DNA of 59,521 bases from an uncultured Eubacteriales bacterium (GCA_900546075.1 URBH01000005.1:1-59521); one strand, 5' to 3'. Counted from the first letter of the stretch, positions 15,248-24,429 are shown. Translations and numbers: made by a program. The notes: generated by a model from the letters alone, not told the origin.

Positions 15248-16291
15248 TCAATCCAGAAAGTATATCGTACACACCCGGCGGCCAAACTGGATGCACTCGT
15301 CGAAGGTGGGAAAATACAGATCCATCCGGTCGCCCTTGATGTCGCCGCCGCAGTCCTCCGCTACGGAGATGCCGTAGACATACGCGCCGTCGTTGGAGAC
15401 GATGAACATCCGGGTGCCGTAGGGGATGTAGCGGGGATCTACCGCCACCGTGCCCTTGTGGACGGTGGTGCCGGTGTAGGTGGTCATGTCGCAGCCCGCG
15501 TCCGTGTGGGTGTAGGCCGTGGCGCGGATGGTGGCGGTATCGGAATAGGTCAGCACCTCGCCGGTGGGGAGGGTGATATAGCCGTCGGCGATCACCGGCA
15601 TGGCGTCGGGGGCGGAGGCTTCCCCCTCCACGCCGGTGCCTACGGCGATGATCTCCGCCACAGGCGCTCTTGTGACGGTCTCGCTGAGCACCGCCCGCTC
15701 GACCTCCTCGCCGTTGACGTAGAGCACGTCGGCGGTGCATAGCAGCTCGCCGTCCGCGCCCAGAGTCAGCACCTCCTGGGTGCCGGCGGGGATGGTGGCG
15801 TCGTTGCAGTAAGTAACGGTGTGGGGGATGGCGGCGGTGTAGGTCTCCCGGGTCTTGATGATGCTGTCCACCCGAAGAACCATACCGTCGCTGGTCTGGG
15901 TTTCCGGAGCGTGGGAGAGTACGTCGTACTCCCCCAGCTCCAGGTTCAGCCGGGACAGCAGCTCCCCTGCCGTCTCGCCAAAGGTGGTTACCGTCATTTC
16001 CTCTCCGTGGTAATCCACCGTGACACGCTGGGAGCGGCAGATGGTGATCTCCTCCACGCCCTCCCCGGTCTGTGTAGTGTAGGTATCGTATTGCTCCAGG
16101 GTCAGTCCCGCCTGATCCAGCACCTCGGCGGGGTCGGTGGCGAAGGTGGTGTAGGTCACGACCCGGTCGCCGTCGGTGATGACATAGGTCTTGGCAAAGG
16201 CCGTCTGACGCACCAGCACCAGCGCCAGCACCGCAGTCAGCAGCACGGCCAGAAGGCGGAATATTTTTTTAGCGGTGCCGCTGCGTACCAA
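15248..16291 (-). CDS. Secreted cell-wall protein with DUF348, G5 and 3D domains (YabE/Rpf-like)
   Basis: A protein of about 347 residues. A basic/hydrophobic signal segment ends near TAFA. Two DUF348-type repeats follow (about 35-150), then a G5 domain (about 155-230), then a C-terminal 3D domain (about 260-347) with ATAYTHTDAGCD, GTVAVDPRYIPYGTRMFI and EDCGGDIKGDRMDLYFPT. Those three Asp residues are the catalytic-like set shared with MltA lytic transglycosylases. The role is peptidoglycan cleavage or spore/resuscitation-type remodelling. Start is uncertain: TTG 16291 has GGGAGGG 6 nt upstream and is preferred. ATG 16306 and TTG 16345 are in frame. Confidence 0.88.
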   Translation of the reverse strand: MVRSGTAKKIFRLLAVLLTAVLALVLVRQTAFAKTYVITDGDRVVTYTTFATDPAEVLDQAGLTLEQYDTYTTQTGEGVEEITICRSQRVTVDYHGEEMTVTTFGETAGELLSRLNLELGEYDVLSHAPETQTSDGMVLRVDSIIKTRETYTAAIPHTVTYCNDATIPAGTQEVLTLGADGELLCTADVLYVNGEEVERAVLSETVTRAPVAEIIAVGTGVEGEASAPDAMPVIADGYITLPTGEVLTYSDTATIRATAYTHTDAGCDMTTYTGTTVHKGTVAVDPRYIPYGTRMFIVSNDGAYVYGISVAEDCGGDIKGDRMDLYFPTFDECIQFGRRVCTIYFLD

Positions 16292-16385
16292 GGCGAACCC
16301 TCCCATCCAAAGTGCTTCCAAAACGTTTTTATCAATAGTTATCAAATGATTACAAATTGCATATCCAAACGGTTCAGATGGGGAT

Positions 16386-16413
16386 ATTATAACAAATAAA
16401 ACTAAAAAGTCAA
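16386..16413 (-). promoter_or_regulatory. Promoter of the 3D-protein/ksgA/yjjG unit
   Basis: On the minus strand TTGACT (16413-16408) and TATAAT (16391-16386) are separated by 16 bp, in an AT-rich stretch upstream of the 3D-domain gene. Confidence 0.75.
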
Positions 16414-16743
16414 GCTTTTCTTTATTTTTACGAGATTTCTACAACTTTTGACATTATTTTTGCAACCATATTATGTCAACTCCAAAACAAGATATCGGTC
16501 GCGGAAACGCATATTTTGCAATATCTTGTGTCAAAAGGTTACATATGTTTACATAAGCTGTCGGATTATGTTACCTCTTGAACCGACCGGTTGCGGCGGC
16601 GTTACCGGGGACTTGACCAGGGATTCGGGCGTTTTTTTCCGGGGCAAGCCCCCAAAAATCCCCCTCTCGGCGGGAATCGAAAACGGGAAAAACGACCGCT
16701 GCCGATTTTTCCGATTTTTTCTTCCGGTTTCCCGCCGCGGGGA
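16414..16743. other. Gene-free interval upstream of the T-box
   Basis: No gene is supported here. The left half is AT-rich with promoter-like pieces (TTGACA near 16448). The right half is GC-rich with inverted GGCGGG/CCCGCC-type words. I see no conserved RNA that I recognise before the thrS promoter at 16744. Confidence 0.5.
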
Positions 16744-16772
16744 TTGACAATCGGGGAAAAATGTGCTAAATT
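16744..16772 (+). promoter_or_regulatory. thrS promoter
   Basis: TTGACA at 16744-16749 and TAAATT at 16767-16772 have 17-bp spacing. It initiates just before the T-box leader. Confidence 0.7.
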
Positions 16773-16774
16773 GC

Positions 16775-17022
16775 AGATGATAAAAGGCTGCGAGGAAGAC
16801 ACGCGGTTCGGTAAGATACTATAGAGAGAAGCCGGTTGGTGAAATGGCTTCGTACCCCTGCCGGAACCGATACCACTTCTGAGCCGCGGGTCGGAAATGG
16901 CCTGCCGGGTGCGCCCGTTATTGCGTCAATGAGTGGCGGCGATTAACCGCAACCAGGGTGGAACCGTGGAATACTGCTGTATCCCACCCCTGATTTCGTT
17001 CAGGGGGTGGGTATTTTTATAC
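16775..17022 (+). promoter_or_regulatory. T-box riboswitch (tRNA-Thr sensing) with terminator
   Basis: The conserved T-box sequence AGGGTGGAACCGTGG is at 16954-16968. It is followed by a terminator stem (CCCACCCCTG ... CAGGGGGTGGG, about 16984-17010) and TATTTTTATA. A long Stem I region precedes it, with ACC in GATACCACTTC (about 16870) as the probable specifier codon for threonine. Uncharged tRNA-Thr pairs with the specifier and T-box and favours antitermination, so thrS is expressed when threonine is short. The specifier position is inferred; the T-box core is directly visible. Confidence 0.93.
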
Positions 17023-17075
17023 CTTCCCCACACAATACAAGGCGGATAAGACCCGCCGAAACGGAGGTATGATTT

Positions 17076-18830
17076 ATGGAAAACGAATTCACTTTTGAAA
17101 ACCCGGAGTATCGCAAGACCTACTGGCACACCTGCTCCCACATCATGGCGCAGGCCGTCAAGCGCCTGTGGCCGGAGGTGCAGCTGGCCATCGGACCCGC
17201 CATTGACGAGGGCTGGTACTATGACTTTGACGCGCCCTTCACCTTCACCCCCGAGCATCTTGCCAAGATCGAGGCGGAGATGAAGAAGATCTGCAAGGAG
17301 CGGCTGCCCATCGTCCGCAGCGAGAAGCCCCGGGCCGAGGCTCTTGCCTACATGCAGGAGCGCAACGAACCCTACAAGGTGGAGCTGATCAACGACCTGC
17401 CCGAGGACGCGGCCATTTCCTTCTACACCCAGGGGGATTTCACCGACCTGTGTGCCGGCCCCCACCTGGATCACACCGGCCGGGTCAAGCATAACGGCTT
17501 CAAGCTCCTCAACTCCTGCGGCGCCTACTGGCGGGGCGACAGCAACCGGAAGATGCTCCAGAGAATCTACGGCATCGCCTTCCAGAGCAAGGAAGAGCTG
17601 GAGACTTACCTCCAGCGCATCGAAGAGGCCAAGAAGCGTGACCACCGCCGTCTCGGCAAGGAGCTGGGACTGTTCATGCTCACCGACTACGGCCCCGGCT
17701 TCCCCTTCTTCCTGCCCAAGGGCATGGTGCTGCGCAACACCCTGATCGACTATTGGCGGGAGGTTCACAAGCGCTACGGCTACGTGGAGGTCTCCACCCC
17801 CATGATTCTGAACCGTCAGCTGTGGGAGCAGTCCGGCCACTGGGATCACTACAAGAACAATATGTACACCACCGTCATTGACGGTGAGGATTACGCCATC
17901 AAGCCCATGAACTGCCCCGGCGGGATGCTGGTCTACGCCAGCGAGCCCCATTCCTACCGCGACCTGCCCCTGCGGGTGGGCGAGCTGGGGTTGGTGCATC
18001 GCCATGAGCTGTCCGGCGCGCTCCACGGATTGTTCCGCGTCCGGTGCTTCACCCAGGACGATGCCCACATCTTCATGACCCGGGAGCAGATGGAGAGCGA
18101 AATTCAGAACGTTGTCCGCCTGTTCGACGAGGTGTACAACGTGTTTGGCCTGAAGTACACCGTAGAGCTGTCCACCATGCCCGAAGACCACATCGGCACC
18201 GTGGAGGAGTGGGAGGCCAACCAGGAAATTCTGAAGAAGGCCATCACCGGCATGGGCAAGGACTTCGTTGTCAACGAGGGCGACGGCGCGTTCTACGGCC
18301 CGAAGCTGGACTTCCACATTGAGGACTGCCTTGGCCGTACCTGGCAGTGCGGCACCATCCAGCTGGATTCCCAGCTGCCCGAGCGGTTCAATCTGGAATA
18401 CACCGGCGAGGACGGCCAGAAGCACCGTCCCGTGATGATTCACCGGGTGGTGTTCGGCTCCATCGAGCGGTTCATCGGCGTGATCACCGAGCATTTTGCC
18501 GGCGCCTTCCCCCTGTGGCTGACCCCTGTTCAGGTCAAGGTGCTGCCTGTCACCGACCGCGCCCATGAGTACGCCAAGGGTCTGACCCAGAAGCTGGTGG
18601 ATGCGGGCATCCGCGCCGAGGACGACTGCCGCAGCGAGAAGCTGGGCTACAAGATCCGGGAAGCCCAGATGCAGAAGATCCCCTACATGCTGGTGGTTGG
18701 CGACCGGGATATGGAGAACGGCACCGTTTCCGTCCGTACCCGCAAGGGCGAGGATCTGGGCGCCATGACCATGGATGCCTTCCTGTCCAAGTGCCTGGCG
18801 GAGATCGCTTCCAAGAGCAAGGACATCTGA
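17076..18830 (+). CDS. thrS: Threonyl-tRNA synthetase lacking the TGS domain
   Basis: A 584-residue class II synthetase. It begins almost directly at the editing domain (His18 and His22 in HTCSHIMAQAV, then DLCAGPHLD), followed by the catalytic core with zinc ligand Cys in MNCPGG, motif 2 (VHRHELSGALHGLFRVR), motif 3 (GSIERFIGVITEHFAG) and a C-terminal anticodon-binding domain from about 480. The usual N-terminal TGS domain (about 60 residues in E. coli ThrRS, 642 aa) is absent. It charges tRNA-Thr and hydrolyses Ser-tRNA-Thr. Start has GGAGG upstream. Confidence 0.96.
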   Translation: MENEFTFENPEYRKTYWHTCSHIMAQAVKRLWPEVQLAIGPAIDEGWYYDFDAPFTFTPEHLAKIEAEMKKICKERLPIVRSEKPRAEALAYMQERNEPYKVELINDLPEDAAISFYTQGDFTDLCAGPHLDHTGRVKHNGFKLLNSCGAYWRGDSNRKMLQRIYGIAFQSKEELETYLQRIEEAKKRDHRRLGKELGLFMLTDYGPGFPFFLPKGMVLRNTLIDYWREVHKRYGYVEVSTPMILNRQLWEQSGHWDHYKNNMYTTVIDGEDYAIKPMNCPGGMLVYASEPHSYRDLPLRVGELGLVHRHELSGALHGLFRVRCFTQDDAHIFMTREQMESEIQNVVRLFDEVYNVFGLKYTVELSTMPEDHIGTVEEWEANQEILKKAITGMGKDFVVNEGDGAFYGPKLDFHIEDCLGRTWQCGTIQLDSQLPERFNLEYTGEDGQKHRPVMIHRVVFGSIERFIGVITEHFAGAFPLWLTPVQVKVLPVTDRAHEYAKGLTQKLVDAGIRAEDDCRSEKLGYKIREAQMQKIPYMLVVGDRDMENGTVSVRTRKGEDLGAMTMDAFLSKCLAEIASKSKDI

Positions 18831-19544
18831 ATGATTCTGATCGGTGTGGTTTTTACGGGCGACCCCCGGATGCAGCAGGTTTTCCGGGGCAACTACGGCA
18901 AGGCCGTGCGCCGCGGGGGCGGCGTCCCGGTGTTCCTGCCCTGGAAGCCGAAGCACGCGGCCTTCTGGGCAAAGCATCTGGACGGCTTCCTGTTCACCGG
19001 CGGGGGAGACCCTGACCCCAAACATTACGGGCAGTCCATGCGTCCGGAATGCGGCACGCCCAATCCGGCAAGAGACGAATTTGAGCTGGCGCTTTTGAAA
19101 GCGGTTATGGACACGGGGAAGCCAATCCTCGGCATCTGCCGGGGGGAGCAGATACTCAACGTGGCGCTGGGCGGAACCCTGATTCAGGACATCCCCAGCC
19201 AGCGCCCCGAGGCCGCCGGGGAAAACCACCGGGACAACGCCCACCGTTACGCCCCTGATCATCCCGCCCGGGTGCTTCCCGGCACGCTCCTGCGCAGCCT
19301 CATGGGCTGTGACGAGCTGCTGACCAACAGCGTCCACCATCAGGCGGTGGACACCCCCGCCCCGGGAATGCGGGTCTGCGCCCTCAGCCCTGCGGGAATT
19401 GTGGAGGGCATTGAAGCTGAGGACGGACGCTTCCTGCTGGGCTTGCAGTGGCACCCGGAGGCCGTGGCCGCCGTGGAGGAACGGATGCAGCGCCCCTTTA
19501 CCGCGCTGGTGCAGGCAAGCCGGGATTTCAAGTCCCACCATTAA
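18831..19544 (+). CDS. Class I glutamine amidotransferase-like hydrolase (peptidase C26, gamma-glutamyl-GABA hydrolase type)
   Basis: A 237-residue peptidase C26 protein. Nucleophile Cys lies in GICRGEQILNVALGGTL, preceded by GFLFTGGGDPDPKHYG; the His-Glu pair is in LGLQWHPEA. Family members hydrolyse gamma-glutamyl bonds, for example gamma-Glu-GABA in putrescine breakdown (PuuD). No other putrescine genes are nearby, so the substrate is open. Its ATG directly abuts the thrS stop, so it is probably translated by coupling, and thus under T-box control. Confidence 0.88.
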   Translation: MILIGVVFTGDPRMQQVFRGNYGKAVRRGGGVPVFLPWKPKHAAFWAKHLDGFLFTGGGDPDPKHYGQSMRPECGTPNPARDEFELALLKAVMDTGKPILGICRGEQILNVALGGTLIQDIPSQRPEAAGENHRDNAHRYAPDHPARVLPGTLLRSLMGCDELLTNSVHHQAVDTPAPGMRVCALSPAGIVEGIEAEDGRFLLGLQWHPEAVAAVEERMQRPFTALVQASRDFKSHH

Positions 19545-19558
19545 GATTTCCTGAATTT

Positions 19559-19590
19559 GCAGGCCGCCCCGCCGGGGCGGCTTGTTTTCC
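19559..19590 (+). terminator. Terminator after the thrS unit
   Basis: GCCGCCCC pairs with GGGGCGGC (about 19563-19581), followed by TTGTTTTCCTT. Confidence 0.85.
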
Positions 19591-19694
19591 TTGGGATAAT
19601 GTGGTAAACTATAGCAAATCATAAAACTTGGCATATTGCCGCCGGGGAAAAGGCGGCATTGGTCGAGACACTTTTTTACTTGGAGTTTGCTGAA

Positions 19695-20486
19695 ATGAAA
19701 GCCTTTTTTCATCTTCTCGGCGCGGGACGAATCGCAGCGCTGGTTTGCTGCGGCGTTCTGGCTGTGGCGGCGCTGTTTCTGAAATTCGCCGTCCCCGGCT
19801 ACAGCTTTTCTGCGCTGGTGTGCCTGTGCCTGATCGGCATTATCCTGTTTTACGCCCTGTTTTCCCTTGTGGGGCTGAAATTCCCCGTGTTCGCCAAGGC
19901 GGTGCAGACCGCCGTCACCGTCATTCTCGCAGTGGGGGTGCTGGTGATCGGCATTACGGAGGGTGTCATCATCCATGCCAGCTTCGGGAACCCGGAGGAG
20001 CCGGTGGATTACGTGGTGGTTCTGGGGGCCAAGGTGAACCGGGACGGCCCGTCGGTTTCCCTGTGGGATCGGATCTGCGCTGCCTACACCTATCTGGACG
20101 AGCATCCCGATGTGACCGCCGTGCTTTCCGGCGGTCAGGGTACCGACGAGCCGATCACCGAGGCAGAGTGCATGTACCGGGAGCTGGTGAATCTGGGCAT
20201 CGACCCGGAGCGCCTCTGGATGGAGGAGGACGCCACCTCTACCTGGGAAAATCTGAACTTTTCTCTTGACCTCATCGAGGAAAAAACCGGTGAGCGACCC
20301 CGGAAGCTGGGGGTGGTGTCCAGCGAGTATCACCTGTACCGCGCCAGCCGGTTTGCCAAGGCGTGCGGCGTGGAATTCGTGGGAATCCCCGCAAAAACAT
20401 CCCGTTTGTCCCAGAAAATCAACCATTTCATGCGGGAAGTGGCTGGTGTCTGGCACTATATTCTGCTAGGAGGAAACTATGATTAA
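19695..20486 (+). CDS. DUF218 (YdcF/SanA-type) membrane protein
   Basis: A 263-residue protein. Three hydrophobic helices fill the first ~95 residues, followed by a DUF218 domain (about 105-255) with VDYVVVLGAKV, VTAVLSGGQGTDEPITEAECM, EEDATSTWENL and VVSSEYHLYRASRFA. DUF218 proteins include SanA and YdcF, linked to envelope permeability; the enzymatic activity is not settled. ATG 19695 with GGAG upstream is preferred over an earlier GTG-type start. It overlaps the next gene by 8 nt. Confidence 0.85.
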   Translation: MKAFFHLLGAGRIAALVCCGVLAVAALFLKFAVPGYSFSALVCLCLIGIILFYALFSLVGLKFPVFAKAVQTAVTVILAVGVLVIGITEGVIIHASFGNPEEPVDYVVVLGAKVNRDGPSVSLWDRICAAYTYLDEHPDVTAVLSGGQGTDEPITEAECMYRELVNLGIDPERLWMEEDATSTWENLNFSLDLIEEKTGERPRKLGVVSSEYHLYRASRFAKACGVEFVGIPAKTSRLSQKINHFMREVAGVWHYILLGGNYD

Positions 20487-21519
20487 CAAAGATTATGCGG
20501 ACTACGCCTGGGAGCAGACCGCCGCGCTGCTGGCCATCGACTCTCCCTCCGGCTTTACCCGCCGGGCGGCCGAATGGGTGAAGACGGCCTTTGAAGCTCT
20601 GGGCTTCCCGGCGAAGATCACCACCAAGGGCGGCGTTCTGGCCGATCTTGGCGGCGAAAATATTGACGACGGCCTGTTCCTGGAAGCCCACAGCGACACT
20701 TTGGGCGCGATGGTCGCCCAGATTAAGGGCAGCGGCCGTCTCCGCCTGACGGCGGTGGGCGGTATGGAGCCGAACAACGCCGAAGCGGAAAACGTCCGCA
20801 TTTACACCCGTTCCGGCAAGGTCTATGACGGTACCTGCCAGCTGTGCAACGCCTCCGTCCACGTCAACGGGGAGTACGGCTCCGCCAAGCGCAGCTATGA
20901 CACCGTGGAGGTCGTGCCGGACGAGGACGTCTCCACCGCCGAGGATACCCGGAAGCTGGGCATTGAGGTGGGAGACTTCGTCTGCTTCGACCCCCGCACC
21001 CGCCGCACGGCGTCCGGTTATCTCAAGAGCCGCTTTTTGGACGACAAGCTCAGCGTGGGCATTCTGCTGGGCTTTGCCAAGTATCTTGCCGACAACCGCA
21101 TCACCCTGCCCCGGAGAACCTACGTCCATGTGACGGTATATGAGGAGGTCGGCCACGGCGGCGCAGGCTCCGTTCCTGCCGGGGTGACGGAGGCCATTTC
21201 CGTGGACATGGGCTGCGTGGGCGAGGGCCTGAGCTGCACCGAGCGGCAGGTCTCCATCTGCGCCAAGGATTCCGTAGGTCCATACAGCTACGAGGTGGTG
21301 GGCAAGCTCATTGATGCCGCGAAGAAGACCGGCGCGGACTATGCCGTGGACGTCTATCCCCACTATTCCTCCGATGTGGACGTGACCCTGCGGTCAGGCT
21401 TTGACATCCGCCACGGCCTGATCGGCGCAGGTGTCTACGCCAGCCACGGCTACGAGCGCAGCCACATCGACGGCGTGTACAATACGCTTAAGATGCTTTG
21501 CGGATATCTGGACGTGTAA
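20479..21519 (+). CDS. M42-family metallo-aminopeptidase
   Basis: A 346-residue dinuclear metallopeptidase of the M42 (PepA/TET/YsdC/FrvX) family. The first metal His-Asp is in FLEAHSDTLGAMV, the bridging Asp in SRFLDDKLSVG, the catalytic Glu pair in VTVYEEVGHGGAGSVP, and the final His in HGLIGAGVYASHGYERSHID. Family members form dodecameric tetrahedral particles that trim peptides in the cytoplasm. Translationally coupled to the DUF218 gene. Confidence 0.92.
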   Translation: MINKDYADYAWEQTAALLAIDSPSGFTRRAAEWVKTAFEALGFPAKITTKGGVLADLGGENIDDGLFLEAHSDTLGAMVAQIKGSGRLRLTAVGGMEPNNAEAENVRIYTRSGKVYDGTCQLCNASVHVNGEYGSAKRSYDTVEVVPDEDVSTAEDTRKLGIEVGDFVCFDPRTRRTASGYLKSRFLDDKLSVGILLGFAKYLADNRITLPRRTYVHVTVYEEVGHGGAGSVPAGVTEAISVDMGCVGEGLSCTERQVSICAKDSVGPYSYEVVGKLIDAAKKTGADYAVDVYPHYSSDVDVTLRSGFDIRHGLIGAGVYASHGYERSHIDGVYNTLKMLCGYLDV

Positions 21520-21537
21520 ACAGACAAAAAATTTTCG

Positions 21538-21576
21538 TGGGACAGGCCAAAACGGCCTGTCCCTGCTGCTTTTTGG
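21538..21576 (+). terminator. Terminator after the M42 peptidase gene
   Basis: GGGACAGGCC (21539-21548) pairs with GGCCTGTCCC (21554-21563), then TGCTGCTTTTTGG. Confidence 0.9.
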
Positions 21577-21595
21577 GAAAATGTTGTCTGCGCGC

Positions 21596-21624
21596 TTGAC
21601 TGCGTGCAGCAAATATTGTATGAT
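21596..21624 (+). promoter_or_regulatory. Promoter of the Shango-type operon
   Basis: TTGACT (21596-21601), 17-bp spacer, TATGAT (21619-21624). Predicted transcription start is near 21631, giving the first gene a leader of about 30 nt. Confidence 0.75.
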
Positions 21625-21659
21625 AATACCAAACATATGGGCGAAAGGAGAGAGACGCT

Positions 21660-23108
21660 ACGGATACAAATCGCGCAAAGAAGGCTGCGGAATGGTTCTA
21701 CAGCACCATTTTCCGGGACGAGGCCATTCAGCCGAGGCCCCAGGCGTCTAAGGAGCCGCTGCCTTCGCTCCTCCGGGCTGCCCGCTCCCTGGAAAACGGG
21801 ATGCCCGCCTACCGGCAGTCCCGGGAGTCCATTTTTGTCAAACAGGGAAAGCTGCTGGCAGGTTACGAGGACGACTACGTTTACGACCGGCCGGTGCTCC
21901 GCTATTTCCCCACCTACCAATCCCTGACCGACCCGGAGCTGCGGGGATATTTCTCATGGCGGACGAAGCTGCGCCGGGGGAATTTGCAGGAAACGTCCCT
22001 GAGCTATGTGTTTTTGTATATCTACGAGCTGCTCAATCAGATCGGCGTCGCCGACCCCATGGAGGGCTACCGGAAGCTGACGGAGTTCCGGGACGCATAC
22101 GGCGCACTGAACGACGGTATTCTGCCATATCTGAACCAGTGGCTGATGGACTACGTGGTCTATTATAATCTGGACGCCGGGCTTCTGGCGGATAACCCCC
22201 GGGTGCGGTTCAACAGGAGCATTGCCGTACTGGACAGCATCCGGAGCCGTGGCGACGAAGAAGTCATCCGCGTGGTGAAGCAGCTGTCGCCGAAATGGCT
22301 GGAGCGCTCCAAATTCTACAGGGAATACCGGGAGGACTGCGACACCGTGATCGTCCGGGTGCTGCGGCGGATGTCGGCGCATTACAATGCCCGGTGCAAA
22401 AAGACCATGGTCGAGCAGTATTTTGGAAGCTTTTCCCAGTATCGGGTGATTCTGTTTGACGCGGCGGTCTTCCACGAGCGTCAGGTGGAGGGCAGCCGCC
22501 AATACATGGTGGACGAAAACTATATCTACCGCTGCCGGAACGACCTGTGGAGCGTGCAGAAGTACAACTGCCTGCCCCATTCCAACGGGAAGCTGGGAGA
22601 TGTTCTGAAAGCCATCGACGGCGTGATGCGGGAATGCAATGGTTACGGCCGCCCCATTCAGTACAAGCTGGATACCAAGTGGATCCTCAAGATCATTCAG
22701 GAGGAAGCCCGGAACCTTCTCGCCGAAAAGAAGGCGGCGGAGGAAAAGAAGATCACCATCGACTATTCCCGGCTGGCCAGAATCCGGGATGACGCCGCCG
22801 TCACCCGGGATAGGCTGATGGTGGACGAGGAAGCGGAGGAAGAAGCGCCCCCGGCGCAGCCCCCGGAACTTGCCGCGGAACCGGAGGACACTCCCCTGAC
22901 CAGGGATGAGTACCGGCTGCTTCAAAGCCTGCTGTATGGCCGGGACTACGGCTGGGTGCGGTCTTCCGGGCTGATGCTGTCCGTCCTTGTGGACGGCATC
23001 AATGACAAGCTGTACGACACCTTTTCCGATTCGGTTCTGCTGGGAGACGACCCGCCGGAGCTGATCGAAGACTATATTGCGGATTTGAAAGAGATGATTC
23101 ATCCATGA
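21660..23108 (+). CDS. sngA: TerB_N/TerB_C domain protein, Shango SngA-like
   Basis: About 482 residues. The N-terminal half carries a TerB_N-like region (FPTYQSLTDPELRGYFSWRTKLRRG), and the C-terminal half a charged linker and a TerB_C-like region (LTRDEYRLLQSLLYGRDYGWVRSSG). It is followed by an ATPase and a helicase, the gene order of the three-gene Shango anti-phage system. Start is odd: coding sense continues upstream of the first ATG (21801) to an ACG at 21660 that lies 9 nt after AAAGGAG (21644-21650), and no ATG, GTG or TTG is in frame between a TAA at 21624 and 21801. Either ACG is used, or the start codon has mutated. Confidence 0.75.
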   Translation, partial: TDTNRAKKAAEWFYSTIFRDEAIQPRPQASKEPLPSLLRAARSLENGMPAYRQSRESIFVKQGKLLAGYEDDYVYDRPVLRYFPTYQSLTDPELRGYFSWRTKLRRGNLQETSLSYVFLYIYELLNQIGVADPMEGYRKLTEFRDAYGALNDGILPYLNQWLMDYVVYYNLDAGLLADNPRVRFNRSIAVLDSIRSRGDEEVIRVVKQLSPKWLERSKFYREYREDCDTVIVRVLRRMSAHYNARCKKTMVEQYFGSFSQYRVILFDAAVFHERQVEGSRQYMVDENYIYRCRNDLWSVQKYNCLPHSNGKLGDVLKAIDGVMRECNGYGRPIQYKLDTKWILKIIQEEARNLLAEKKAAEEKKITIDYSRLARIRDDAAVTRDRLMVDEEAEEEAPPAQPPELAAEPEDTPLTRDEYRLLQSLLYGRDYGWVRSSGLMLSVLVDGINDKLYDTFSDSVLLGDDPPELIEDYIADLKEMIHP

Positions 23109-24418
23109 AAATACCAAAAAGAATTGCCCAGGCGCTGATTAACTCCCTGAAAGGCGGCGTCGTTCCCCGTGTCGGCCTGCCCTACGTCACCGTGGGGCGG
23201 AAGGACGAAATTGACGCTCTGCTGCGGGATGTGGACATTATCGCCGACGGGGGCGCGTCCTTCCGTTTTATCGTGGGCAAATACGGCAGCGGCAAGAGCT
23301 TTCTGCTCCAGACCATCCGGAACTACGTAATGGCGAAGAATTTCGTGGTGGTGGACGCCGACCTCTCCCCGGAGCGCCGCTTGCAGGGTACCCGGGGGCA
23401 GGGACTGGCGACCTACAAGGAGCTGATCCGCAACATGTCCACCAAGACCAAGCCGGAGGGCGGCGCGCTGCCCCTGATTCTGGATCGGTGGATCAGCAGC
23501 GTGCAGCAGGAGGTTATGGACTCCTCCGGCCTCGGGGTGACCGACCCCGGGCTTGCGCCGCTGGTGGAAAAACGGATCTCCGCGGTGATCGGCGCCTTGA
23601 ACGAAATGGTTCACGGTTTCGATTTCGCCAGGCTGCTGACCCTCTATTACAAAGCTCACTGCGCCGGTGACGACGAGACCAAGGCCAAGGTGCTCAAATG
23701 GTTCCGGGGCGAGTACGCCACGAAGACCGAAGCCCGTCAGGAACTGGGGGTGACCATCGTCATCACGGACGACGACTGGTATGAATATCTGAAACTGTTC
23801 GCCTGTTTCCTCAAGCAGGCGGGCTACGCCGGTATGCTCATCCTCATTGACGAGCTGGTGAATATCTATAAAATTCCCAACGCCATCACCCGGCAGTATA
23901 ACTACGAAAAAATCCTGACCATGTACAACGACGCCATGCAGGGCAAGGCACAGTATCTGGGCTTCATCCTCTGCGGCACGCCCCAGTGCATGGAGGATCC
24001 CCGCCGGGGCGTATACAGCTACGAAGCCCTCCGTTCCCGCCTGGCCGAAGGCCATTTCTCCGGGGAACATAAGGACTTGCTTTCCCCTGTTATCCGCTTG
24101 CAGCCTCTGACCTATGAGGAAATGCTGATTCTGACGGAAAAGCTGGCGGATATTCACGCGGGGCTGTACGACTATTCCCAGATCGTGACCCAGCAGGACA
24201 TGGTGGACTTCATTGAGATCGAATTCGGCCGCATCGGGGCGGACACCCATATCACCCCCCGGGAGGTCATCCGGGATTTCATCGAGGTGCTGGACATTGT
24301 CTACCAGAACCCCGGCATCCGTGTGCGGGAGCTTCTGGGTTCCGACCGGTTCCGCTACGCCCAGAACGCAGTGAAAGAGGAGCAGACCGACGATTCCCTT
24401 GCGGAATTTGAGCTGTAA
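23105..24418 (+). CDS. sngB: P-loop ATPase, Shango SngB / BrxD-like (DUF2791)
   Basis: A 437-residue AAA-type ATPase. Walker A is GKYGSGKS (58-65), and Walker B is LILIDELV with Asp249-Glu250. N-terminal IAQALINSLKGGVVPRVGL and GTRGQGLATYKELIRNMS are typical of the DUF2791 family, which also includes BrxD of BREX systems. In Shango it partners the TerB protein and the helicase. Its ATG overlaps the stop of the TerB gene (ATGA). No BREX methylase, PglZ or BrxC is present, so it is not part of a BREX locus. Confidence 0.85.
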   Translation: MKIPKRIAQALINSLKGGVVPRVGLPYVTVGRKDEIDALLRDVDIIADGGASFRFIVGKYGSGKSFLLQTIRNYVMAKNFVVVDADLSPERRLQGTRGQGLATYKELIRNMSTKTKPEGGALPLILDRWISSVQQEVMDSSGLGVTDPGLAPLVEKRISAVIGALNEMVHGFDFARLLTLYYKAHCAGDDETKAKVLKWFRGEYATKTEARQELGVTIVITDDDWYEYLKLFACFLKQAGYAGMLILIDELVNIYKIPNAITRQYNYEKILTMYNDAMQGKAQYLGFILCGTPQCMEDPRRGVYSYEALRSRLAEGHFSGEHKDLLSPVIRLQPLTYEEMLILTEKLADIHAGLYDYSQIVTQQDMVDFIEIEFGRIGADTHITPREVIRDFIEVLDIVYQNPGIRVRELLGSDRFRYAQNAVKEEQTDDSLAEFEL

Positions 24419-24429
24419 GGTGGCTTGCC

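Noticed and set aside
16926..20456. A 1,176-codon open frame on the minus strand
   Set aside because: It lies antisense to thrS, the C26 hydrolase and the DUF218 gene, has low-complexity His/Gly/Gln-rich translation and no ribosome site. It is an artefact of high GC.
21637..21927. ATG 21637 as the start of a separate small gene upstream of the TerB-domain gene
   Set aside because: It starts only a few nt from the predicted transcript start, and its Arg/Pro/Ser-rich translation is a frame shadow of the TerB-domain gene.
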